A stretch of 64,000 nucleotides of DNA. It comes from Paenibacillus soyae (GTDB lineage: Bacteria; Bacillota; Bacilli; Paenibacillales; Paenibacillaceae). Below, in pieces: positions 8,258-16,196 of this stretch; within the stretch, counting starts at the first letter, position 1; each line of letters opens with the position of its first letter. Below the pieces are notes generated by a model. It worked only from the letters and a program-made list of their open reading frames with translations. It had not been told where the DNA came from and did no database searches. Location: NCBI RefSeq assembly GCF_024623455.1, contig NZ_JANIPJ010000021.1, forward strand, positions 62,001 through 126,000, read 5' to 3'. Both the position numbers and the translations under genes were made by a program.

Positions 8258-9817
8258 TCAGCTCTCATCGTCCGCCGGCTTCCTGCCGCCAAGCAGCGTC
8301 TTGCGGTATTCCTTCGGCGTGACGTCGACCATCTTCTTGAACACCTTGCTGAAGTAGTTCGGGTCATGGTACCCAACCTCGAACGTAATTTCCTTCAGGC
8401 TTTTCTCCGGATCGGCCATCAGCTTCTTCGCCTTCTCGATGCGGCATTCCGTCAGAAAGTCGATATAGTTGATGCCGAGCTGGTCCTTGAACATCTTGCT
8501 GATATAGAACGGACTAAGACCCACGCGCTTCCCGATGACGTCGAGCGAGATATCCTCGTGGGAATGCTCCGAGATGTACACCTTGATCTGTTGAATCGTG
8601 TCCGGCTCCACCCGCTCGTAATGCTCGGCGTAGGACTGCTTCATCCGGTCCAGCAGCCGTCCCGTCTCGGCCCGCAGCTGGCGGCCGTCCTGCGCCTGGA
8701 ACGAGAACAGCGGCGTCTCCGCCTCGATGCCCATCTCGCTGAGCACGCGGGAGGCGACCCAGAGCAGCTCGAGCACGCGCTGCTGCGTCTGCAGCAGATC
8801 CGCGCCTTCGTTCTCGTACTGCTGGATGAAATCCATGAGACCCCCGCGAACCTGCTCCCACTGGCCCAGCCGGATCTGATCGAAAAACTGCTTCTCCCGC
8901 TGCTTGGCGAGGTGCCCGTCCTGCGCCGCGCCGAGCGTAGGCACGTCCGAGTAGAACCGGTACTTGACCGGGAGCGACGTATCCATGGACGCCACAAGCG
9001 CCTCCTGGTACGATTGCCGGATCTGTTCCAGCGATCCGCATACATTGCCGATGCCGACGAACCAGCCCGCTCCGGCGTCCGGCTTCGCGACGGACAAGAT
9101 ATCGCGGGCAAGGGAAATCGCTTGCGTGCGGAACGAACGCTCCGGGTCCCGGCCAACGATGATAGGAAGCTGGCGGCCGTACAGCGCCCCGAGCAAGCCG
9201 CCCCCCGCCTGCCGCACCTTTTCTTTGACCGCGGTATACAAGCTCTCCGCCCCCGCGGGCAGCAGAACGAGCATGACGAACATTTCGTTCGCCGTCCGAA
9301 TGTCGAGGAGGCCGACCAGCTCGTCGACATGCACGTCGTGCACGTGGTCGAACAGCAGCTGCGTCACGACATCGGTCTCTATGAGCGGCAGCGCCTTCTG
9401 GAGCGCGTCCTGCTGCATACGGTTCGCCTCCCGCTGCTGGCGGTCCTCCTCGATCTCCCCCAGCACCTTGCCGACCGTCGCGATGATTTCGCTCGCCTTG
9501 CTCGGCTTGAGCAAATAATCCTTCACGCCGAGCTTGATCGCCTGCCGCGCGTAGTCGAACGCGTCGTAGGCCGTCACCATGACGTATTTGATGCGGGGAT
9601 GCTTCGCCTTGATCTGTTCCACCGCTTCCAGGCCGGTCATGCCCGGCATTTTGATATCCATCAGGATCAAGTCCGGCTCGAACTCGTCCGCCATCTGCAC
9701 CGCGATTTTCCCGTTCTGCGCTTGCGCGATGTCGAGGTCCGGATACCCCTTGCGCAATATCGCCTGCAGGCCTTCGCGCTCGATCTGTTCGTCATCGACG
9801 ATCAGGAGCTTTATCAT
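8258..9817 (-). CDS. YesN-type response regulator with AraC DNA-binding domain
   Basis: 519 residues. The N-terminal receiver has acidic residues D8-D9, phospho-acceptor D54 (LILMDIKMPGM) and a conserved lysine in the DYLLKPSK segment. A central roughly 280-residue linker region follows, then two AraC helix-turn-helix motifs (about residues 415-505, with LSPFYISKMFKDQLG and ITFEVGYHDPNYFSKVFKK). It overlaps the kinase gene by 26 bp. Members regulate carbohydrate uptake genes; here the likely target is the adjacent binding-protein gene or an unlinked transporter. Confidence 0.93.
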   Translation of the reverse strand: MIKLLIVDDEQIEREGLQAILRKGYPDLDIAQAQNGKIAVQMADEFEPDLILMDIKMPGMTGLEAVEQIKAKHPRIKYVMVTAYDAFDYARQAIKLGVKDYLLKPSKASEIIATVGKVLGEIEEDRQQREANRMQQDALQKALPLIETDVVTQLLFDHVHDVHVDELVGLLDIRTANEMFVMLVLLPAGAESLYTAVKEKVRQAGGGLLGALYGRQLPIIVGRDPERSFRTQAISLARDILSVAKPDAGAGWFVGIGNVCGSLEQIRQSYQEALVASMDTSLPVKYRFYSDVPTLGAAQDGHLAKQREKQFFDQIRLGQWEQVRGGLMDFIQQYENEGADLLQTQQRVLELLWVASRVLSEMGIEAETPLFSFQAQDGRQLRAETGRLLDRMKQSYAEHYERVEPDTIQQIKVYISEHSHEDISLDVIGKRVGLSPFYISKMFKDQLGINYIDFLTECRIEKAKKLMADPEKSLKEITFEVGYHDPNYFSKVFKKMVDVTPKEYRKTLLGGRKPADDES

Positions 9818-11261
9818 AGGATTCGATTCCCCTTGTTTTCGGTATTTTCATGATGACCTTCGTGCCGCGTCCGCTGCCGCTCTCGATATCGATGACATCC
9901 TCAAGGCCGTAGAACAGCCGGAGACGCTTCACGACATTGCTGAAGCCGATGCCCGTAGAGTGCCCGCCCGATTCGACGGCATGCTCCTCCAGGATGCTCT
10001 GGATTTTCTCCTCCGTCATGCCGGGGCCGTCGTCCTCGATCTCAATCGTAATCCGGTCTTCTCCGTCCATGACGCGGAACCAGATGTTGCCGCCCTCCTC
10101 CTCCGGCTCGACCGCGTGAATGACGGCATTCTCGACGATCGGCTGCAGCGTGAGGCCCGGAATTTGAACATGCAGGCACGAGTCGTCGATATCCATATGC
10201 AGGCGGAGCCGCTCCGTGAACCGGGCCTTCTGGATATCGATATATTGACGCATAACCTTCACTTCATCATATAGCGTGACCGAGCGGTCCAGCCGCTTCA
10301 GGTTGTACCGCAGCAGCCCCGCCACGCTGACAATCATATCGCTGGTTTCCTCCGCCCCTTCCAAATACGCTTTCTTGGACAGCGTATCGAGCGTGTTGAA
10401 CAGGAAATGCGGATTGATCTGGCTTTGCAGGCTGCGCAGCTGGCTCTCCTGCAGCAGCAGCTTGTTCTGCTGAAGCTCGTTCTCGAGCTGCGCCTTCTGC
10501 TGGATTTCCGAGATGAGGTTGTTGATATTGATCCGCATCCGGTCGAACATCTTCGCCAAGAACGATATTTCGTCGTTGGACTCGACCTCGACCTCCAGAT
10601 CGAAGCGCCCGCGCGACAGCTCCTTGGCCGCCTGGGTCAGCTTCAGCACCGGTCGGGTGATGCTCAGCGAGAACCAATACGTGAACACCGCAAGGAGGAA
10701 CGTGATAAGCAGGAGCAGCCAGATGCCCAGCTCCTTCAGCTCCTTGGACTGCTCGATAATGCCGCGGTAGAAGCGGTCGTACGTCCTGAGCTCGGTGTCG
10801 ATCAGCGTCAGCGTCATCTCGCTGATGTATTTGGAGATGCGCGTCGCCTCGTCGAACGCCTGGGTGGAGGCCTCCGTCTCTTTCTCCGATTGGAAAATAA
10901 GAGAGCGGTCCGTCGTCTCGACGAGACTGTCGATCAGATTCATATAGCTGGTCAAGGCAAACGCGTTATCGGCGTTGCGGAGCATGTACACCTCGTTCTT
11001 CGCCCGCAGGATGCTCTCCCTGCTCTCGTCGAGGATCGTCAGATTAGCGGGGCTCGGCTTCAGCAGGTAATTGTTCAGCGACGTAATCATCTGCTGGCTG
11101 GCCGCAGTCACTTCGTTCATCCGCAGGTAGCGCTGCAGAATATCGTTGTACCGGTCCTGCGTCTTCTGATTATAGTAAGTAAGCGCTATCCAAATCGTCG
11201 CCATAATGAACAGCACGATCGCCGCAAGCGTCCATATCTTCTTCTGTATACTGTTGTTCAT
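9792..11261 (-). CDS. LytS/YesM-type sensor histidine kinase
   Basis: 489 residues from the ATG at 11261, which overlaps the upstream stop (ATGA), implying translational coupling. Membrane segments lie at about 11-29 and 179-201 and flank an all-helical extracytoplasmic region. A HAMP domain follows (about 202-255), then a His_kinase motif with phospho-acceptor H285 in QINPHFLFNT, an N box with N378, and a DDGPGM G1 box. The extracellular domain lacks a ligand-binding fold of its own, so it probably takes its signal from the sugar-binding sensor encoded just upstream. Confidence 0.92.
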   Translation of the reverse strand: MNNSIQKKIWTLAAIVLFIMATIWIALTYYNQKTQDRYNDILQRYLRMNEVTAASQQMITSLNNYLLKPSPANLTILDESRESILRAKNEVYMLRNADNAFALTSYMNLIDSLVETTDRSLIFQSEKETEASTQAFDEATRISKYISEMTLTLIDTELRTYDRFYRGIIEQSKELKELGIWLLLLITFLLAVFTYWFSLSITRPVLKLTQAAKELSRGRFDLEVEVESNDEISFLAKMFDRMRININNLISEIQQKAQLENELQQNKLLLQESQLRSLQSQINPHFLFNTLDTLSKKAYLEGAEETSDMIVSVAGLLRYNLKRLDRSVTLYDEVKVMRQYIDIQKARFTERLRLHMDIDDSCLHVQIPGLTLQPIVENAVIHAVEPEEEGGNIWFRVMDGEDRITIEIEDDGPGMTEEKIQSILEEHAVESGGHSTGIGFSNVVKRLRLFYGLEDVIDIESGSGRGTKVIMKIPKTRGIESYDKAPDRR

Positions 11262-12235
11262 CGCGCGTCCATCGCCTTCGCCATCCGAATTTCGGTGAGA
11301 TAACCGTCCATCTCGAGAGGGACCGTCTCTCCTCGCAGCCACTGCATCATCAGATTCACGCTGAGCGCGCCCATCTGCTCGGGGGATTGCTCGATCATGC
11401 CGTCCAGCTTGCCTTGCGCGAACAACGTCTCGGAGTCGCGGCCGTCGTCGAACGAATACACGTGGTAGGGCTCGATCCGCGAGCGCCTGCCGATCTCGTG
11501 CAGCATCGCTTCCGCCATGTTGGCGTTCACCGCGATGAAAGCGTCGGCGTCCGGCACCCGGTTCATGAGATCCTTGGTCGTGGCGATGACCTGCTCCCTC
11601 GTCGCTTCCGTCTCTTCGTAAGCCGTCCGGATATCCGGATAATCCTGCAGCACGTCTTGAATCCCGGCGAGCCGCTGCTTCTGGTAGTATTCCTGGTACG
11701 TGTCCCCCAGCAAAATCACGTTGCCCGCCTGACCCATATCCGCGATCAGCTGCTTCGCGATCATCTGCCCCGCCGCATATTGGTCGGAGCCGACATAAGT
11801 CCGCCGAAGGCTCTCCGCCATCGGCACGTCATTCGCTACCGTGACGATCGGAATGCCGTAGAAGGCGGCTTTGATCTTCGTCAGGCTCTTGAACGCCTCG
11901 GAGTCCAGCCCCTGCACGATAATGCCGTCAACCTTGGAATCGATGGCGATTTCGATTTTTTTCAGAAATTCCTCCTGGTTTCTCCCGTAGCTGCCCCATA
12001 CCTCGAGGCTCGCCCCGTCCTTCCGCGCCTGCTCAAGCGCTCCCTGGCCGACCCTGTCCCAGAACGACGTGTCCAGCTCCTGCGTGATGAGCACCAGCCG
12101 ATGCTGCGTCTGCCCGGAAGCCGCCGTCTGCGGCAGCTGCCAGTCGGAACGAAAGGCTTTGTCCGCCGACAAGAAGGTGAAATAACATAACGTAAGGCAT
12201 ATGATGCCGAGTACGGCAAGCACTATTTTGCGCAA
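11258..12235 (-). CDS. Membrane-anchored sugar-binding sensor protein (type-1 periplasmic binding fold)
   Basis: About 325 residues. One N-terminal hydrophobic anchor has no lipobox cysteine in the right place. It is followed by an RbsB/XylF-like domain: RLVLITQELDTSFWDRVGQGA, DGIIVQGLD, IPIVTVANDVP, VILLGDTYQEYYQKQRLAG and VYSFDDGRD. TTG at 12235 has AAGGAG upstream and is preferred; the frame extends to an ATG at 12286 without a ribosome-binding site. The pattern of anchored binding protein, LytS kinase and YesN regulator matches the three-component xylose sensor XylFII-LytS-YesN known in clostridia. Here the ligand is only inferred to be a sugar. Confidence 0.85.
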   Translation of the reverse strand: MRKIVLAVLGIICLTLCYFTFLSADKAFRSDWQLPQTAASGQTQHRLVLITQELDTSFWDRVGQGALEQARKDGASLEVWGSYGRNQEEFLKKIEIAIDSKVDGIIVQGLDSEAFKSLTKIKAAFYGIPIVTVANDVPMAESLRRTYVGSDQYAAGQMIAKQLIADMGQAGNVILLGDTYQEYYQKQRLAGIQDVLQDYPDIRTAYEETEATREQVIATTKDLMNRVPDADAFIAVNANMAEAMLHEIGRRSRIEPYHVYSFDDGRDSETLFAQGKLDGMIEQSPEQMGALSVNLMMQWLRGETVPLEMDGYLTEIRMAKAMDAR

Positions 12236-12419
12236 AAGAACGCTCTCCTTTATTCGATCGATCCTGACATCTGGCAACAACATCATATCATTTGCTCGCC
12301 GCTCTTTGAATACAAGGGATATTCACTATTGTACCACTTCATGGAATTTCCATTAATTGATTAACAAACCGCCATAGTCTTCGTCCGATAAATAGTACAC
12401 ATTGATATAAGGGAACGAG

Positions 12420-12596
12420 ATGAATTCGGTGTCGGGCGTAACCGAGCAAACCTCGGCCGGCGTGGAGCAGGTGCTTGCCAGCGTCGAAGAGCAGACGAAG
12501 ATGACCGAGGACATCGTGAGCGGGTTCAAGGAGCTTGAAAGCCTGACGAAGCGGCTCGAGGAGGTCGTGCTCGAGGACGGGGAACAGAAAGAATAA
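12420..12596 (+). pseudogene. Orphan C-terminal tail of a methyl-accepting chemotaxis protein
   Basis: 58 codons read MNSVSGVTEQTSAGVEQV, then SVEEQTKMTEDIVSGF and a Glu-rich end. This is the pattern of the last helix of a chemoreceptor signalling domain. No sensor, HAMP or signalling tip precedes it. An AAGGGA site 5 nt before the ATG means a peptide could still be made. It is probably the remnant of a deleted receptor gene. The 184 bp before it hold nothing recognisable. Confidence 0.6.
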
Positions 12597-12698
12597 AGGG
12601 ATATAAAAATAATATCCCTGTAATGTCCCTTTCAGATTCATTTAAGGATTCGTCCTCATAATAAGAACCACAACCCCCACTATTATATAGAACGACTT

Positions 12699-12731
12699 GG
12701 GCCCGCAGCTTCTGCGGGCCGCTTTTTTTTG
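12699..12731 (+). terminator. Rho-independent terminator
   Basis: GGCCCGCAG pairs with CTGCGGGCC across a 3-nt loop and is followed by eight Ts. It lies about 100 bp after the chemoreceptor fragment and likely is the surviving terminator of that former gene. Confidence 0.9.
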
Positions 12732-12748
12732 GCGCGGCCAATCCGCCA

Positions 12749-12800
12749 TTGACACGGCACCCAATCGTTGTCCTATAATTAAGTGACACTGAACGGTGTC
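12749..12800 (+). promoter_or_regulatory. Promoter with dyad operator upstream of ArsR gene
   Basis: TTGACA (12749) and TATAAT (12774) are separated by 19 bp. Immediately after the -10 is an inverted repeat GACAC-N6-GTGTC (12785-12800) covering the expected start of transcription. This is a plausible site for ArsR autorepression. Confidence 0.55.
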
Positions 12801-12829
12801 CGATAAAGGCTATTCAAGGCAGCAGTGAA

Positions 12830-12858
12830 TTGACAAGCTGTCCCTTCACGCATGCTAT
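12830..12858 (+). promoter_or_regulatory. Second candidate sigma-A promoter for ArsR gene
   Basis: TTGACA (12830) and TGCTAT (12853) with a 17-bp spacer, about 45 bp before the ArsR start codon. Confidence 0.5.
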
Positions 12859-12903
12859 AGACTTACGCTCCTGAGTATGATGATTTTTGAAGGGGGGCTT
12901 TCT

Positions 12904-13233
12904 ATGAACGAGAACAACCCGCTGCGGGATGTGTTCGACGCGATTGCGGACCCGACGAGGCGCCAGTTGATTCATCTGTTGGCAGAGTCGGAGGATGAGG
13001 TGCCGCTTCACGAATTAACCGCAGAGTTCGAGATAGGCCGGACGGCGGTATCCAAGCATTTGACCGTCCTCAAAGAGGCGGGACTGGTGCTGGACCGGAA
13101 AGCCGGCAGGGAAACGCGGTTTAGGCTGAACGCTTCCCCGCTGCAAGAAGTTCAGGATTGGGTCGCTTATTACAGCAAATTCTGGCGCGGCAATATGCTG
13201 CGCTTGCAGCAATTATTAGAGGAAGAAGAATGA
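12904..13233 (+). CDS. ArsR family winged-helix transcriptional regulator
   Basis: 109 residues; the ATG at 12904 has GGGGGG about 6 nt upstream, preferred over an in-frame start at 12877. It carries DPTRRQLIHLLAESE, then the recognition helix region RTAVSKHLTVLKEAGLVLDRKAGRETRF. No metal-binding CVC motif is present, so it belongs to the non-metal SdpR/YceK-like branch often paired with SRPBCC or DUF1801 partners. The YdeI-like gene follows 43 bp downstream. Confidence 0.9.
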   Translation: MNENNPLRDVFDAIADPTRRQLIHLLAESEDEVPLHELTAEFEIGRTAVSKHLTVLKEAGLVLDRKAGRETRFRLNASPLQEVQDWVAYYSKFWRGNMLRLQQLLEEEE

Positions 13234-13276
13234 ACGGCGGCGCTGTCGTTCAAATTATGGAAGAGGGGTGTATCCC

Positions 13277-13870
13277 GTGACAAAGGGCGTAAGGAACACG
13301 AAGATTGATCCGTTTTTTCGAAAGGCCAAGCAGTGGAAGGAAGAATTCGAGGCGCTGAGAGAAATCGCGCTGGACTGCGAGGTGACCGAGGATTTCAAAT
13401 GGATGCACCCTTGCTACACGCATGAGGGCAAAAACATCGTTCTGATCCACGGGTTCAAGGAGTACTGCGCCCTTCTGTTCCACAAAGGAGCCCTGCTCAA
13501 GGATCCTCATGGCATTCTGGTCCAGCAAACGGAGAATGTGCAAGCCGCCCGTCAAATTCGGTTCACCGGCGTTCAACAAATCGAGGAAATGCAGCTGATG
13601 CTGAAGGATTATATCGACGAAGCGATCGAGGTTGAAAAAGCCGGCCTGCAGGTAGAATATAAGAAGCATACCGAATACGAGGTTCCCGAGGAGCTGGAAA
13701 ATAAATTCGTTGAAATCCCCGACCTGAAAACGGCTTTTGAAGCTTTGACGCCAGGACGGCAACGAGCGTACCTCTTCTATTTCTCCCAGCCCAAGCAGTC
13801 CAAAACCCGGGAGTCGAGGATCGAAAAATATTTGCCGCAAATTCTCGATGGTAAGGGATTAAATGATTAG
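13277..13870 (+). CDS. YdeI/DUF1801-type protein (OmpD-associated family)
   Basis: 197 residues; GTG at 13277 has GAGGGG 8 nt upstream. The N-terminal DUF1801 domain includes FKWMHPCYTHEGKNIVLIHGFKEYCALLFHKGALL. The C-terminal tail TPGRQRAYLFYFSQPKQSKTR, then RIEKYLPQIL, matches the bacteriocin-protection (OmdA) motif of YdeI. The pairing with an ArsR regulator suggests an inducible stress gene. The biochemical role of the family is not established. Confidence 0.85.
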   Translation: MTKGVRNTKIDPFFRKAKQWKEEFEALREIALDCEVTEDFKWMHPCYTHEGKNIVLIHGFKEYCALLFHKGALLKDPHGILVQQTENVQAARQIRFTGVQQIEEMQLMLKDYIDEAIEVEKAGLQVEYKKHTEYEVPEELENKFVEIPDLKTAFEALTPGRQRAYLFYFSQPKQSKTRESRIEKYLPQILDGKGLND

Positions 13871-13887
13871 CGGGGTATGAACGATAG

Positions 13888-14073
13888 ATGATGACATTCA
13901 TGTACGCCATCGTTGCCGGAGTGGTTGGCTTGCTCTTTCTCGGTCCCGCAGGTGCGATAATTGGCGGAGCAATCGGGGTACTGTATGGAGCGATCCAGTC
14001 CAACCACAGGAGAATTGTTAAACTGGAGCAAGCTTTGAACGAGCTGCGCGGCAATAAGGAAAACACCGACTAG
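13888..14073 (+). CDS. Small glycine-rich membrane protein
   Basis: 61 residues. A glycine-zipper-like hydrophobic stretch (VAGVVGLLFLGPAGAIIGGA) is followed by a charged helix near residues 42-56. It starts 17 bp after the YdeI-like gene and may be its last operon member; the start could be 13888 or 13891. I do not recognise a family. Confidence 0.5.
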   Translation: MMTFMYAIVAGVVGLLFLGPAGAIIGGAIGVLYGAIQSNHRRIVKLEQALNELRGNKENTD

Positions 14074-14107
14074 AGCAGACAAAGCCGGGGCTACCCTTTA
14101 GCTGCTG

Positions 14108-14300
14108 TAGAATAACGGCGATTCTACCGCTATTTTGGCTTGAACGCCAACATTACGCCGAAATAACGGACAAATACCGTTAATAGGCTTCCTCATGATG
14201 AATCCTCTCATTCCCGAAGAAATTAGTGCCGTTTATGCCGCTATTCGAATGAGACGCTTATCATTGCTTGGAAATAACAGTATTTATTCCGCTATTTCAC
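14108..14300. repeat. Palindromic-unit array, family A, copy 2
   Basis: Four units start near 14111, 14162, 14221 and 14272 (steps 51, 59 and 51 bp). The first two are forward (AATAACGGCGATTCTACCG then CTATT in the first) and the last two reversed (ending GCCGCTATT or TCCGCTATT). Spacers are unrelated to those of the other arrays. No gene lies between 14074 and 14384. Confidence 0.8.
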
Positions 14301-14322
14301 CCTAACTCTCCAAACAAAATGA

Positions 14323-14356
14323 CAACGGCGACAGCCTTAACAGCTGCCGCCGTTCT
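14323..14356 (-). terminator. Terminator of the guanidine catabolic operon
   Basis: Read on the minus strand, AACGGCGGCAGC pairs with GCTGTCGCCGTT (one mismatch), followed by TCATTTTGTTTG. It lies about 30 bp after the last gene of the operon. Confidence 0.75.
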
Positions 14357-14384
14357 TATGTTTGAACGTCGCTTCGATTGACGT

Positions 14385-14780
14385 CTAGACAACGTTCCGC
14401 CATCCGCCGGACTCCGTCACGTCCTCCGCGCCCGGCAGCTCTGCCGCATAGCCCTCGCAAATGAAGCCGACTACCTCCGTGCCATCGTACAGCTCGATCT
14501 TGCCGATGCCGAGCGGAGACGGAATGCCCGCGGTGAAGGAGCCAAGTCTGGCCAGCGGCATCTCCCACACCTCGAGCTGGATCGAGCCGCCGCCGGACGG
14601 CAGCTTGATCAGCCCCGGCTTCGCCGGCACGGTCGGGAGCTTCACCATCCGGTACCGCGGCGCCGTCGCCGCTTCGCGCAGGAAGACGGCTCCATGCCCC
14701 TGCATCTGCTTCTCCAGCGCGAAGCCCCGCATATGCAGGCCGCATACCGCAATTGGAATGGTTAAATTCTCGGTTGACAT
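14385..14780 (-). CDS. Allophanate hydrolase C-terminal domain as a separate protein
   Basis: 131 residues; the ATG at 14780 has GGAGGGG upstream. The sequence (IAVCGLHMRGFALEKQM, TAPRYRMVKLPTVPAKPGLI, EVWEMPLARLGSFTAGIP, PLGIGKIELYDG, GGW) matches the C-terminal domain of AtzF/DUR-type allophanate hydrolase. In that enzyme this domain is normally fused to the amidase; it decarboxylates N-carboxycarbamate. Here it begins one base after the amidase stop codon. The two proteins probably form one enzyme in trans. Confidence 0.85.
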   Translation of the reverse strand: MSTENLTIPIAVCGLHMRGFALEKQMQGHGAVFLREAATAPRYRMVKLPTVPAKPGLIKLPSGGGSIQLEVWEMPLARLGSFTAGIPSPLGIGKIELYDGTEVVGFICEGYAAELPGAEDVTESGGWRNVV

Positions 14781-14781
14781 T

Positions 14782-16185
14782 TTAGGCCCCTCCCTTAGTC
14801 GGTTCAAGCTTGCCGGGCCGGGCACCAGCCACGCCCGTGGCCAAGAAGGCTTGAGCCGCCCCGCGTATATGCGCCTCCCGGTCGGCCGCCGCGAACAGCG
14901 TGATGCCGAAAGGCAAATCGTCCGCCGCGTCCTCTGCCGGCACCGCGACCGCGCACAGATCGAGCAGATTGCAATGGTTCGTATACCGCCCCATGGCGCT
15001 GTTCGTTCCGATCGGATCCTCGCGAACCTGATCGCGCGTCCATGTTCCCCCGGCCGTCGGCATTGCCAGCACCGCGCCCTCCAGCCGGCGCCTAGCCTCG
15101 AGCTTCATCGCCTGCAGCTTGTGCATCGTCCGGAACAAGGCTGCCGCCGTATGGCGCGGGTCCGCGCCCGAACGCAGGACCTTCTCAGTTACGTCGAACA
15201 CGTCTCCCGGATGGTCTTCGACGAAGTCGCCAAGCCCCGCCCATCTCTCCGCCGCATAGGGACCCTCGTATAGGATGAGCGCAGCTTCCTTGTAAAAGCT
15301 AATATCGACTTCCTCGACGGGAAGGCCCGTTCCGCGTAGTCGTTCGACCGCCCCTCCCCATGCGGCGCGATATGGCTCGGCGAACGGCCCATAATACGCC
15401 AGCGAATCCGCCGAAGGGATCAGGATACGCTCAGGCATGCCGGCCGCGAAGGCCGGCAGCTCGCGCGACCACGGATCTTCCTCGTGACGCCCGCGGGCGA
15501 TGCGGTCGACCGCCATCGCGTCGTCAAGCTCCGCGGCGAATACCGTTACGCAGTCCAGGCTCTCGCAGGCGGGCACGACGCCATGGACCGGCCAGGCGCC
15601 TAGGCTCGGCTTGTAGCCGACAAGCCGGTTCAGCAGCGCGGGCACGCGGCCCGAGCCGGCCGTATCGGAGCCGAGGGCGAACGCCGCTTGCCCTCGCGCG
15701 ACCGCGACGGCGGATCCGCTGCTGGAGCCGCCGCTGATCAGCTCGGGACGGAGCGCGTTATGCGTCTCGCCGTACGGACTTCTCGTACCGACGAGGCCCG
15801 TCGCGAACTGATCCATGTTCGTCTTGCCGACCGGAATGGCGCCGGCCGCGATCAGCCGCCTTACGACCTCCGCATCTTCGGCCGGCTCGTAGGCGTAAGC
15901 CGGACAAGCCGCCGTCGTCGGCGCCGCCGTCCAGTCGATATTGTCCTTGATCGCGAACGGCATGCCCCAGAGCGGGAGCTCGTCGACGCTTCGGCTATCG
16001 AGCCCTCGCAGGTAGGGCTCAATTCGCCTAAGCTCTGGAGGCGTAATCCAAATGTTCATTCTCGCGTCGGCATCGGATCGCCGAATAATCTCCAGCACAA
16101 CCTCCCTCGGCGTCGCCTCGCCGCTCCGGTACAACCCGCGCAAGCTTTCGAAGGTCAGAACCGCAGGTAATTTCGCTGCTCGCAT
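14782..16185 (-). CDS. atzF: Allophanate hydrolase, amidase subunit (AtzF-type)
   Basis: 467 residues; ATG at 16185 with GGGGGG 6 nt upstream. This is an amidase-signature enzyme with the catalytic lysine in MPFAIKDNID, the cis-serine in SGGSSSGSAVAVA and the nucleophile serine in GSDTAGSGRVPA. The last of these has the arginine variant seen in allophanate hydrolases. It should hydrolyse allophanate, releasing ammonia. It ends where the usual fused C-terminal domain would begin, and that domain is encoded by the next gene. It follows the carboxylase by 11 bp, so all lie in one riboswitch-controlled operon. Confidence 0.9.
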   Translation of the reverse strand: MRAAKLPAVLTFESLRGLYRSGEATPREVVLEIIRRSDADARMNIWITPPELRRIEPYLRGLDSRSVDELPLWGMPFAIKDNIDWTAAPTTAACPAYAYEPAEDAEVVRRLIAAGAIPVGKTNMDQFATGLVGTRSPYGETHNALRPELISGGSSSGSAVAVARGQAAFALGSDTAGSGRVPALLNRLVGYKPSLGAWPVHGVVPACESLDCVTVFAAELDDAMAVDRIARGRHEEDPWSRELPAFAAGMPERILIPSADSLAYYGPFAEPYRAAWGGAVERLRGTGLPVEEVDISFYKEAALILYEGPYAAERWAGLGDFVEDHPGDVFDVTEKVLRSGADPRHTAAALFRTMHKLQAMKLEARRRLEGAVLAMPTAGGTWTRDQVREDPIGTNSAMGRYTNHCNLLDLCAVAVPAEDAADDLPFGITLFAAADREAHIRGAAQAFLATGVAGARPGKLEPTKGGA

Positions 16186-16196
16186 CGCTATCCCCC

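Noticed and set aside
8024..9853. 609-residue plus-strand frame over the YesN gene
   Set aside because: Arg/Leu-rich antisense shadow of a GC-rich gene; the minus-strand protein has complete receiver and AraC motifs.
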